Source of the DNA: Streptomyces sp. NBC_01233
Lineage (GTDB): Bacteria; Actinomycetota; Actinomycetes; Streptomycetales; Streptomycetaceae
Reading direction: 5' to 3'
Length of the DNA: 64,000 bases
NCBI RefSeq assembly: GCF_035989305.1
Contig: NZ_CP108514.1
Coordinates: 5,932,501 to 5,996,500 of the forward strand
The notes under the pieces are model-generated. The model was given only the letters and a program-made list of their open reading frames with translations, was not told the DNA's origin and made no database searches. Below, in pieces: positions 15,125 to 21,835 of this stretch. How positions within the stretch are numbered: the first letter of the stretch is position 1; every line of letters starts with the position of its first letter. A program made the position numbers and the translations under genes.

Positions 15125-15430
15125 TCAGATTGCGCCGTGCGCCGGTGCGGCTGCCTCGATGCGCCGGGCCAGCTCGATGTCATGCTCGGCGACGTACCCG
15201 CCGAGGTCGCTTGAGCTGATCGAGACATGCACGGTCTTGTAGCCGAGCGTTGAGTCCGAATGGTGCCCGAGGTCGTCCTGAATGGCCGCGATGTGGACGA
15301 CGAACGCCGCGCCCTGGATGTGCGGGATCGAGTATGAGCGCTCGATCTTTCGGCCGTCCGTCGTCCAGCTGGGCAGGTCTCTGATGCGTTCCTCGATCTG
15401 TTCCGTTGACAGAGCCTCAGTCACGGTCAA
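15125..15430 (-). CDS. 4a-hydroxytetrahydrobiopterin dehydratase (PhhB/DCoH-like)
   Basis: 101 residues. The family signature is clear: EERIRDLPSWTTDGRKIERSY, then AIQDDLGHHSD with the catalytic histidines, and KTVHVSISSSDLGGYVAEHD. The enzyme dehydrates 4a-hydroxytetrahydropterin to quinonoid dihydropterin, recycling the cofactor of aromatic amino acid hydroxylases. Many bacteria carry homologues without such hydroxylases, and none is in this window. TTG at 15430 overlaps the stop of the upstream regulator (TTGA); GTG at 15424 is an alternative. Coupling to an XRE regulator is unusual and may mean a moonlighting or DCoH-like partner role. Confidence 0.9.
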   Translation of the reverse strand: MTVTEALSTEQIEERIRDLPSWTTDGRKIERSYSIPHIQGAAFVVHIAAIQDDLGHHSDSTLGYKTVHVSISSSDLGGYVAEHDIELARRIEAAAPAHGAI

Positions 15431-16686
15431 ACCCCCTTGCCGATGGGCGCCAGCACCTCCGCCAGGTCCTGGCCGATCGGTTCAGCTTGCCACGGTGCCA
15501 TGGCCGTCTCTACGGCCCCCAGCTCCCGCCGGGCTCGTTCCGAACCCGTCTCCACCACGATCCCGGCCGCGCGCCGCGCCAGCTCTACGGCGCGCTCGGG
15601 CTCTCGCAGCGAAGCGGCGGCTACTGCTTGTCGGCCAGCCCACACAGCGATATCCCGCCGTGCCGTCGGCGGAGCCGAGGGGATGATCTCCTGCCACAGA
15701 CGGTCAGCCTCACGGGCCAGGCCGAGACGGCCGTAGCAGGTGGCGCGCTGCACCTCCACGTAGTGCGGCGTACGCAGGCAAGCCGTGCCCCACACTTCGA
15801 CGTCAACGGCATCGACCAGGCGCCCGGCCTTGTCGAGCAGTTCGTCCACCTGGCGGCGGCCGCCAAGAAGCGATACGCCGTGTGCCTGCTGCTGGAGGGC
15901 GAATGCCTGGACTTCCGGCGAGAGACGCGGGGCGTCCATCAGCGCGCCCTCGCAGAGGTCGACCACCGCTCTGCCCATCGCCTGATCGGTGCGCGCCATG
16001 GCGCGGTCCACCAGCGCGCAGGCGACTGCTTCCCGGTCGCGGGAGCGGTGCGCCAACTCCTGAGCGACGTCGTGCCAACGCAGGGCCGTTGTTGGGTCGC
16101 CGGCGTCGAGGTAGAGCCAAGCGGCGAACGCCGCGTAAGAGACGCCGACATGGGCCATTTGCTGCCGCGTGGGGCCGTCCGCCGTGTCGACGAGTTGGCC
16201 GATGAGATCGCACTGCGCCGTGACCGTACCCGTGAGCGCGCGTGAGCCGAGCATCATGTCAGCGCGGTAGTGCCCTTCCAACTGTTGCTGGAAGTAGGGG
16301 ATCAGCGCTGGGTCGACGTATCGGGGAGTGGCCATTGCCGTGGAGAACGACGCGGCTGCAACGGCGCCGACGAACGTTCGGCGGTCCATGCCGATCAGCT
16401 CCTCATGGGCCGGTGCGCTTCCCTCCACAGGCCCTTCCTGCCGCGCCTCGCGGGCTACTGCCGCCGCGCGGTCGAATACCCCTGCGGGCACGCCGAACAC
16501 CACCGCGAGATTCCTTCGTGTCTCCGGGGTCGGTACGCGCGTACTCCGCTCCCAGCGGCCAACTTCCCGGGCATCCTTCGCCATCGTGCTGGACACTCGA
16601 CAGTATTCGTCAGCTACCTGCTGCTGTGTCCAACCGTGCTCGTCACGAAGTCGCTTGAGTAGGTGGCCAATGGTCTCCGCCGCCAT
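15427..16686 (-). CDS. XRE-family regulator with TPR-like C-terminal domain
   Basis: 419 residues from ATG at 16686, chosen because GGAGG lies 6 bases before it; ATG 16710 would run through the upstream repeats. Residues 5-70 are an HTH_XRE domain (GHLLKRLRDEHGWTQQQVADEY ... EVGRWERSTRVP). Residues from about 95 onward are helical repeats of the TPR kind found in Streptomyces peptide- or signal-responsive XRE proteins, including a conserved MDRRTFVGAVAAAS stretch. Such regulators often bind a small ligand or peptide and control adjacent small genes. It diverges from three overlapping mini-genes and is translationally coupled to the pterin dehydratase. Three phased TGGCCC elements sit directly upstream and may be its own operator. 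Confidence 0.88.
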   Translation of the reverse strand: MAAETIGHLLKRLRDEHGWTQQQVADEYCRVSSTMAKDAREVGRWERSTRVPTPETRRNLAVVFGVPAGVFDRAAAVAREARQEGPVEGSAPAHEELIGMDRRTFVGAVAAASFSTAMATPRYVDPALIPYFQQQLEGHYRADMMLGSRALTGTVTAQCDLIGQLVDTADGPTRQQMAHVGVSYAAFAAWLYLDAGDPTTALRWHDVAQELAHRSRDREAVACALVDRAMARTDQAMGRAVVDLCEGALMDAPRLSPEVQAFALQQQAHGVSLLGGRRQVDELLDKAGRLVDAVDVEVWGTACLRTPHYVEVQRATCYGRLGLAREADRLWQEIIPSAPPTARRDIAVWAGRQAVAAASLREPERAVELARRAAGIVVETGSERARRELGAVETAMAPWQAEPIGQDLAEVLAPIGKGV

Positions 16687-16697
16687 GGATGCCTCCG

Positions 16698-16730
16698 TTC
16701 TGGCCCCCATTCTGGCCCCCTGATTGGCCC
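16698..16730. repeat. 12-bp phased direct repeats upstream of the XRE gene
   Basis: TTCTGGCCCCC occurs at 16698-16708 and 16710-16720. A third, degenerate copy keeps TGGCCC at 16725. The three TGGCCC cores start at 16701, 16713 and 16725, exactly 12 bp apart, on one face of the helix. They lie in the 5' leader of the XRE gene, between divergent transcription units. An operator for the XRE protein is the simplest reading. Confidence 0.5.
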
Positions 16731-16751
16731 GTGGGCAGGCCGTTCCAAGGA

Positions 16752-16775
16752 ATCAAGCGCTGCGGTTCCCTTGAT
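16752..16775. repeat. Inverted repeat between divergent promoters
   Basis: ATCAAG (16752-16757) and CTTGAT (16770-16775) are separated by 12 bases. The pair lies midway between the XRE gene and the mini-gene operon and could be a regulator site. Confidence 0.3.
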
Positions 16776-16797
16776 GGATGGGCGACCGCCCACAAGA

Positions 16798-16826
16798 CCC
16801 CGGCGACCGCGCGAACGGTCCCGGGG
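16798..16826 (+). terminator. Strong hairpin in the leader of the mini-gene operon
   Basis: CCCCGG-c-GACCG, loop CGCGAA, CGGTC-CCGGGG: an 11-bp stem with a single bulged C, ending 30 bases before the first mini-gene ATG. There is no T-tract. It may attenuate entry into the mini-gene operon or be an operator-like palindrome. Confidence 0.4.
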
Positions 16827-16856
16827 CGTGGCCAACCTGAAAGAGCAGGCTGACTC

Positions 16857-17084
16857 ATGAACTGTATCGTCCGTCTCTTCGAACCGTTGTTGCCGGTGAG
16901 CGCCGCAGACCGTACCGCATGGCAGGTGCCCGTGGCGGAGGGAAAGCCCGTTGGGCTGGGGCTGTGCTGGGAGCCGGCGCCCGGCAACCCGGCTCGGAAC
17001 TGCACTCTCAAGGACGGCCACGACGGGTCCCACTTCCACGAGTACGCGGGTGTCTCGTGGCGCCGGGCGGGTGTGAAGCGATGA
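16857..17084 (+). CDS. Hypothetical small protein, mini-gene 1 of 3
   Basis: 75 residues from ATG; AGAGCAGG about 10 bases upstream is a modest ribosome binding site. The sequence contains WQVPVAEGKPVGLGLCWEP and NCTLKDGHDGSHFHEY, a Cys/His-rich pattern seen in small Streptomyces proteins near XRE regulators that could bind a metal. There is no signal peptide or membrane segment. Its stop overlaps the ATG of the next gene (ATGA). Function not recognised. Confidence 0.65.
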   Translation: MNCIVRLFEPLLPVSAADRTAWQVPVAEGKPVGLGLCWEPAPGNPARNCTLKDGHDGSHFHEYAGVSWRRAGVKR

Positions 17085-17266
17085 CCGCGCTGAAAAGCGG
17101 GCAGCAGGAGCCGCATGCCGTGCTGACGCTGCGTGTTTCGCGGGACGGCGGCCGGTCCTGGGGGCGAACGCGGGTGATCCACGGCGCTGAGCCCGTCTCG
17201 CCGGTACTCACCGCCGTATGGCCGCCGTGCCGGTGTCCCCGGTGTGCCCCGGGAGCGCCCCGGTGA
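17081..17266 (+). CDS. Hypothetical small protein, mini-gene 2 of 3
   Basis: 61 residues from the ATG that overlaps the previous stop by four bases. It contains AVLTLRVSRDGGRSWG and a C-terminal WPPCRCPRCAP, a CxCxxC motif that suggests metal binding. Its stop overlaps the GTG of the next gene. Longer in-frame starts upstream (16919) run over mini-gene 1 and are rejected. Function not recognised. Confidence 0.6.
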   Translation: MTALKSGQQEPHAVLTLRVSRDGGRSWGRTRVIHGAEPVSPVLTAVWPPCRCPRCAPGAPR

Positions 17267-17478
17267 TCCGGCGTCTGCGGGACCGGTGGATGGTCGTGCC
17301 CGGGGAGTGGTGGTTCATGCACTGCTCGTGCAGGCCGTTGGCGCGGTTGCTGCGCTCGGAGCGGCGCCGGCTCAACGCTGAGACAGCTGAGTGGCTGTCC
17401 GAGGCGTCCGAGCGGCTCACGCACCGGATGCAAGAGCGCGTCGCCAACGACACAACCGGCGGGACCGACGGCTGGTAG
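17263..17478 (+). CDS. Hypothetical small protein, mini-gene 3 of 3
   Basis: 71 residues from GTG at 17263 in a GTGA overlap; ATG 17218 would overlap mini-gene 2 by 49 bases. It is basic and helical (IRRLRDRWMVVPGEWWFMHCS, RPLARLLRSERRRLNAETAEW). The HCSC motif again hints at metal binding. Its coupled position suggests that it acts with the other two mini-gene products. Function not recognised. Confidence 0.6.
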   Translation: MIRRLRDRWMVVPGEWWFMHCSCRPLARLLRSERRRLNAETAEWLSEASERLTHRMQERVANDTTGGTDGW

Positions 17479-17573
17479 ACACTCCGGCCGGTGCGAGGAA
17501 GAGCAGTCGCCCCGGACTGTTTCAGGCCGGAGACCGACCGTGCCACCGCGCACGACAGTCGCTGAGCATCTTT

Positions 17574-17607
17574 CTGCCCGGACGCCCCTCATGGGGTGTC
17601 CGGGCAG
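17574..17607. terminator. Strong bidirectional terminator
   Basis: CTGCCCGGAC-g-CCCC pairs with GGGG-t-GTCCGGGCAG, a 15-bp stem including one G-T pair, with loop TCAT. It lies between the mini-gene operon (plus) and sdhB (minus), 30 bases beyond the sdhB stop. Confidence 0.85.
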
Positions 17608-17636
17608 TCTTCGTCTATCGGTCCACCGTGCACGGA

Positions 17637-18413
17637 CTACGGCGTGTCGGAGCGCCGCCTGATCCTGCTGCCCAGCCACACCAGCGGGTCGTACTTGCGG
17701 TCCACCGCCCGCTCCTTCAGCGGGATCAGCGCGTTGTCGGTGATCTTGATGCCCTCGGGGCAGACCTCCGTGCAGCACTTGGTGATGTTGCAGTAGCCGA
17801 GCCCGTGCTCCTCCTGCGCGGTGCGTTTGCGGTCCAGGCCCGCCTCGCCCGCCGCGTCCAGGGGGTGCATGTCCAGCTCCGCGACCCGCATCAGGAAGCG
17901 CGGACCGGCGAAGACGCCCTTGTTCTCCTCGTGGTCGCGCACCACGTGGCAGGTGTCCTGGCACAGGAAGCACTCGATGCACTTGCGGAACTCCTGCGAG
18001 CGCTCCACGTCGATCTGCTGCATCCGGTACGCGCCCGGGGCCACCCCCTCCGGCGGCACGAAGGCCGGGACCTCCCGCGCCTTCTGGTAGTTGAAGGACA
18101 CGTCCGTCACCAGGTCGCGGACGACCGGGAAGGCGCGCAGCGGGGTGACCGTGATCGTCTCGGACCGCTCGAAGGTGGACATCCGCGTCATGCACAGCAG
18201 CCGCGGCCGGCCGTTGACCTCCGCGCTGCACGAGCCGCACTTGCCCGCCTTGCAGTTCCAGCGCACCGCGAGGTCCGAGGCCTGGGTGGCCTGGAGCCGG
18301 TGGACGATGTCCAGGACTACCTCCCCGTCGTGCACCTCGACGGTGAAGGCCCGCAGTTCCCCGCCCTCCGCGTCGCCCCGCCAGACCCGGAAGCTCGCGT
18401 CGTACGTACTCAT
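17637..18413 (-). CDS. sdhB: Succinate dehydrogenase / fumarate reductase iron-sulfur subunit
   Basis: 258 residues. The [2Fe-2S] site uses Cys54, Cys59, Cys62 and Cys74 (CKAGKCGSC ... RLLC). The ferredoxin-like half holds Cys145, 148, 151 and 155 (CIECFLCQDTC) and Cys208, 213, 214 and 218 (CNITKCCTEVCP), giving the [4Fe-4S] and [3Fe-4S] clusters. It passes electrons from SdhA-bound FAD to the membrane anchor and menaquinone. ATG at 18413 overlaps the sdhA stop by four bases. It is the last gene of the sdhCAB operon. Confidence 0.96.
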   Translation of the reverse strand: MSTYDASFRVWRGDAEGGELRAFTVEVHDGEVVLDIVHRLQATQASDLAVRWNCKAGKCGSCSAEVNGRPRLLCMTRMSTFERSETITVTPLRAFPVVRDLVTDVSFNYQKAREVPAFVPPEGVAPGAYRMQQIDVERSQEFRKCIECFLCQDTCHVVRDHEENKGVFAGPRFLMRVAELDMHPLDAAGEAGLDRKRTAQEEHGLGYCNITKCCTEVCPEGIKITDNALIPLKERAVDRKYDPLVWLGSRIRRRSDTP

Positions 18414-20326
18414 TCGTACAGCTCCTCTTCGGCGAGGTACTTGACCAGCTCTTCCTTCTCGAAGAGCGCGAGCAGGTCGGGACGGATGGGATCGGTGCGG
18501 GTCCGCACCAGGGCGATCCGGTCTGCCGCGGGATCCGCCGGCGCCGGCTTTCCCTCATCGACGGTCACCGGGCGGCACAGCAGGTTCACCGGGCGCCAGC
18601 TGCGTTCCATCGACGGGAAGTCCTCGCGGGTGTGCCCGCCCCGGCTCTCGGTGCGCTCCAGGGCCGCGCGCGCCACGCACTCGCTGACCAGCAGCATGTT
18701 CCGCAGGTCCAGGGCCAGGTGCCAGCCCGGGTTGAACTGCCGGTGCCCCTCGACCCCGGCCCGGGAGGCCCGTACGCGCAGGATCGCGAGCTTCTCCAGC
18801 GCCTCGGCCATCTCGCCCTCGCGCCGGATGATGCCGACGAGGTCGTTCATGGTCGTCTGGAGCTCCTGGTGGAGGGTGTACGGGTTCTCCGCGCCCTCGG
18901 CGGCGTGGAACGGGGCCAGCGCCTCCGCGGCCGCCCCGTCGATCTCCGCCTGGGAGACCGCCGGGCGCTCGCCGGTGGCCGCGGCGTGCTCCGCCGCGTG
19001 CAGTCCGGCCCGGCGGCCGAAGACGAGCAGGTCGGACAGGGAGTTCCCGCCGAGCCGGTTCGAGCCGTGCATCCCGCCCGCGACCTCGCCCGCGGCGAAC
19101 AGCCCCGGCACCCCGACGGTGGCCGCGGTCTCGGAGTCGACGGCGATCCCGCCCATCACGTAGTGGCAGGTCGGGCCCACCTCCATCGGCTCCGCGGTGA
19201 TGTCCACGTCCGCCAGCTCCTTGAACTGGTGGTACATCGACGGGAGCCGCCGCTTGATCTTCTCGGCGGGCATCCGGGTGGACACGTCGAGGAAGACCCC
19301 GCCGTGCGGGGAGCCGCGGCCGGCCTTCACCTCGGAGTTGATGGCCCGCGCCACCTCGTCGCGCGGCAGCAGTTCGGGCGGGCGCCGGTTGTGGTCCGGG
19401 TCCTCGTACCAGCGGTCGCCCTCCGCCTCCGACTCGGCGTACTTCTCCTTGAAGACGTCGGGGACGTAGTCGAACATGAACCGCTTGCCCTCGGAGTTGC
19501 GCAGCACCCCGCCGTCACCGCGCACCGACTCGGTGACGAGGATGCCCTTCACCGACGGGGGCCAGACCATGCCGGTCGGGTGGAACTGCACGAACTCCAT
19601 GTTGAGCAGGGGCGCACCCGCGAGCAGGGCCAGCGCGTGGCCGTCGCCCGTGTACTCCCAGGAGTTGGAGGTGGTCTTGAAGGACTTGCCGATCCCGCCC
19701 GTGGCCAGCACCACGGCGGGGGCCTCCAGGACGAAGAAGCGGCCGGACTCGCGTTCGTAGCAGAAGGTCCCCGAGACCCTCTGCCCGTCCTTGAGGACCC
19801 TGGTGACGGTGCACTCCTGGAAGACCTTGAGCCGGGCCTCGTAGTCCCCGTACTCCTTGAAGTCCTCCTGCTGGAGCGCGACGATCTTCTGCTGGAGGGT
19901 GCGGATCAGCTCCAGGCCGGTGCGGTCGCCGACGTGCGCGAGGCGCGGGTACTCGTGGCCGCCGAAGTTGCGCTGGGAGATCTTCCCGTCGGGCGTCCGG
20001 TCGAAGAGCGCGCCCCACGTCTCCAGCTCCCAGACCCGGTCCGGGGCCTCCTTCGCGTGCAGCTCGGCCATCCGCCACTGATTGAGGAACTTGCCCCCGC
20101 GCATGGTGTCGCGGAAGTGCACCTGCCAGTTGTCGCCCTCGTTGACGTTGCCCATGGAGGCGGCGATCCCGCCCTCGGCCATCACCGTGTGGGCCTTGCC
20201 GAAGAGGGACTTGCAGATCACGGCCGTACGGGCGCCGCGCTCGCGGGCCTCGATCGCGGCGCGCAGCCCGGCGCCGCCCGCGCCGACCACGACCACGTCC
20301 CACTGCTGCCGTTCCACTTGAGCCAT
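18410..20326 (-). CDS. sdhA: Succinate dehydrogenase / fumarate reductase flavoprotein subunit
   Basis: 638 residues. The N-terminal dinucleotide motif GAGGAG (15-20) is followed by KAHTVMAEGG, with His46 at the usual position of covalent FAD attachment. Substrate-site motifs are GGHEYPRLAHVGDRTG, QFHPTGMVWP and GGMHGSNRLGGNSL. The C-terminal helical domain ends in KYLAEEELYE. It oxidises succinate to fumarate (or the reverse) on the cytoplasmic face. It starts one base after the sdhC stop and overlaps sdhB, so the three are co-translated. The length of about 640 matches the Sdh1 type of actinobacteria. Confidence 0.96.
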   Translation of the reverse strand: MAQVERQQWDVVVVGAGGAGLRAAIEARERGARTAVICKSLFGKAHTVMAEGGIAASMGNVNEGDNWQVHFRDTMRGGKFLNQWRMAELHAKEAPDRVWELETWGALFDRTPDGKISQRNFGGHEYPRLAHVGDRTGLELIRTLQQKIVALQQEDFKEYGDYEARLKVFQECTVTRVLKDGQRVSGTFCYERESGRFFVLEAPAVVLATGGIGKSFKTTSNSWEYTGDGHALALLAGAPLLNMEFVQFHPTGMVWPPSVKGILVTESVRGDGGVLRNSEGKRFMFDYVPDVFKEKYAESEAEGDRWYEDPDHNRRPPELLPRDEVARAINSEVKAGRGSPHGGVFLDVSTRMPAEKIKRRLPSMYHQFKELADVDITAEPMEVGPTCHYVMGGIAVDSETAATVGVPGLFAAGEVAGGMHGSNRLGGNSLSDLLVFGRRAGLHAAEHAAATGERPAVSQAEIDGAAAEALAPFHAAEGAENPYTLHQELQTTMNDLVGIIRREGEMAEALEKLAILRVRASRAGVEGHRQFNPGWHLALDLRNMLLVSECVARAALERTESRGGHTREDFPSMERSWRPVNLLCRPVTVDEGKPAPADPAADRIALVRTRTDPIRPDLLALFEKEELVKYLAEEELYE

Positions 20327-20327
20327 C

Positions 20328-21152
20328 TCAGAAGATCCTCGGGTCGGTGAAGGCGCCGCTGGCCAGCAGGTACACGTAGAAGTCGCACAGGGCCACGCTG
20401 ATCAGGGAGGCCCACGCCAGCTGCATGTGACGGGTGTTGAGCCGGCTGATCCAGCCCCAGAGCCGGTAGCGGACCGGGTGCTTCGAGAAGTGCTTGAGCC
20501 GGCCGCCCATGATGTGGCGGCAGGAGTGGCAGGACAGCGTGTAGGCCCAGATCAGCGTGATGTTGACCAGGAACAGCAGGGTCCCGAGGCCCATGTGGCC
20601 CCACTCGTAGTGCTCGTCGCGGAAGGTCAGCACGGTGTCGTACGTGAGGATGCCCGCGACCGGGACCGCCGCGTAGAAGAAGTACCGGTGGATGTTCTGG
20701 AGGATCAGCGGGAAGCGGGTCTCGCCGGTGTACTTCGTGTGCGGTTCGGCGACGGCGCAGGCGGGCGGCGAGGCCCAGAAGCCCCGGTAGTAGGCCTTGC
20801 GGTAGTAGTAGCAGGTCAGCCGGAACCCGAGCGGGAAGATCAGGATCAGCAGGGCGGGGGAGAGGACCCACCAGCTGCCGAAGATCTCCCAGTTGGGACC
20901 GCCCTTCATCGGGACGCAGTTCTCCGCGAGGCACGGGGAGTAGAAGGGGGAGACGTACGGGGCCGCGTAGTAGTCGGCGTTCGCGAAGGCCCGCCAGGTC
21001 GAGTAGACGATGAAGGCGAGCAGCCCGGCCGCGGTGACGGCGGGGGAAAGCCACCACCGGTCGGTCCGCAGGTGCCGGGCAGAGATCGCGGCCCGGGAGG
21101 CGTCGTGGACGCCGCCGGGCCGCTGCCGGGGTGGTTGTGTTCCTGTGGCCAA
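20328..21152 (-). CDS. sdhC: Succinate dehydrogenase membrane anchor (Sdh1-type SdhC)
   Basis: 274 residues from TTG at 21152, with GGAG upstream; this start is inferred. Five hydrophobic segments lie at about 36-52, 94-112, 158-172, 188-206 and 246-264. A CHSCRH motif occupies residues 208-213 at the end of the fourth segment. An extracytoplasmic-looking loop has CLAENC (74-79). A single large anchor subunit is typical of the mycobacterial Sdh1 type, for which a membrane-embedded Rieske-type [2Fe-2S] cluster has been reported; the CHSCRH motif is the likely ligand set here. It should reduce menaquinone. Confidence 0.9.
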   Translation of the reverse strand: MATGTQPPRQRPGGVHDASRAAISARHLRTDRWWLSPAVTAAGLLAFIVYSTWRAFANADYYAAPYVSPFYSPCLAENCVPMKGGPNWEIFGSWWVLSPALLILIFPLGFRLTCYYYRKAYYRGFWASPPACAVAEPHTKYTGETRFPLILQNIHRYFFYAAVPVAGILTYDTVLTFRDEHYEWGHMGLGTLLFLVNITLIWAYTLSCHSCRHIMGGRLKHFSKHPVRYRLWGWISRLNTRHMQLAWASLISVALCDFYVYLLASGAFTDPRIF

Positions 21153-21256
21153 AGGGGACTCCGGGAGGAGTGATGAGGGGTGGCCCCAGGGGGCCCGGCC
21201 GCGAGCGGCCGGGCCGGATGGGGTGTACGGGATGTCTGTGGGGTCGCGTACGCCGG

Positions 21257-21487
21257 TCAGGGCGCGCGGCGGTCGCGGGCGCCGAGGCCCTCGTCGTCCG
21301 AGTCGGTCCACAGCGAGCTGTCGTACGGGGTGTCCGGGACCGTCACCATCCGGGACGGCTCCGGCGGGGACGCCGGCGTCGAGCTCCCGCGCTTCTGCCG
21401 CCCGGCCTGCTGCTCCAGCCGCTCGACCTTGCGCGTGAGCTCGTCGAGGTTTCGCCGTACGGCATTCAGATCGTCTTGCAGGGACAT
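21257..21487 (-). CDS. Small coiled-coil hypothetical protein upstream of sdh
   Basis: 76 residues from ATG at 21487. The N-terminal third is a heptad coiled coil (LQDDLNAVRRNLDELTRKVE). A Pro/Ser linker follows, then an acidic segment (DTPYDSSLWTDSDDEG). There is no signal or membrane segment. It lies 104 bases upstream of sdhC on the same strand and may be its leader cistron. Small proteins like this precede sdh in other streptomycetes, but no function is known. Confidence 0.7.
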   Translation of the reverse strand: MSLQDDLNAVRRNLDELTRKVERLEQQAGRQKRGSSTPASPPEPSRMVTVPDTPYDSSLWTDSDDEGLGARDRRAP

Positions 21488-21835
21488 GATTTGCCCTCAC
21501 TTCCGCCATGGTGCGGTGGCAACGCTCATGTGCGCCTGCGAGTGTCGCGCTTCCCGTCCCCCGTTGTGAAGGGACGTGCAGCGATTGCGGGCGCGCAGGC
21601 GTGAACTGTGCGCCCCTCCCTGCCTCCCATTCTCATCCCTCTCCCGGGGGAACGCCCCTTCGGCGCGCAAGCCGGATTGGTCCGCACGGGTGGGGTTCGC
21701 GGCGTGGCGAGAGGCGGCTGCGAAGGGTGCGGCGGACCGTCGATTTCAGTGGGATCCGGCAACCGGTGTGATCAGCTCCATATACCGCCGAACGTGATCA
21801 TGCTTCCCCCACGCCCCGCCCCGGAGGTACCACCC
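21488..21835. other. Divergent intergenic region, sdh unit versus LpqW-like gene
   Basis: 348 bases without a convincing gene. GTGATCA occurs at 21768-21774 and 21794-21800, and CATATA at 21779-21784 between them could be a -10 element for the LpqW-like gene. GGAGGTACC at 21822 is its ribosome binding site. No strong hairpin was seen. Confidence 0.4.
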
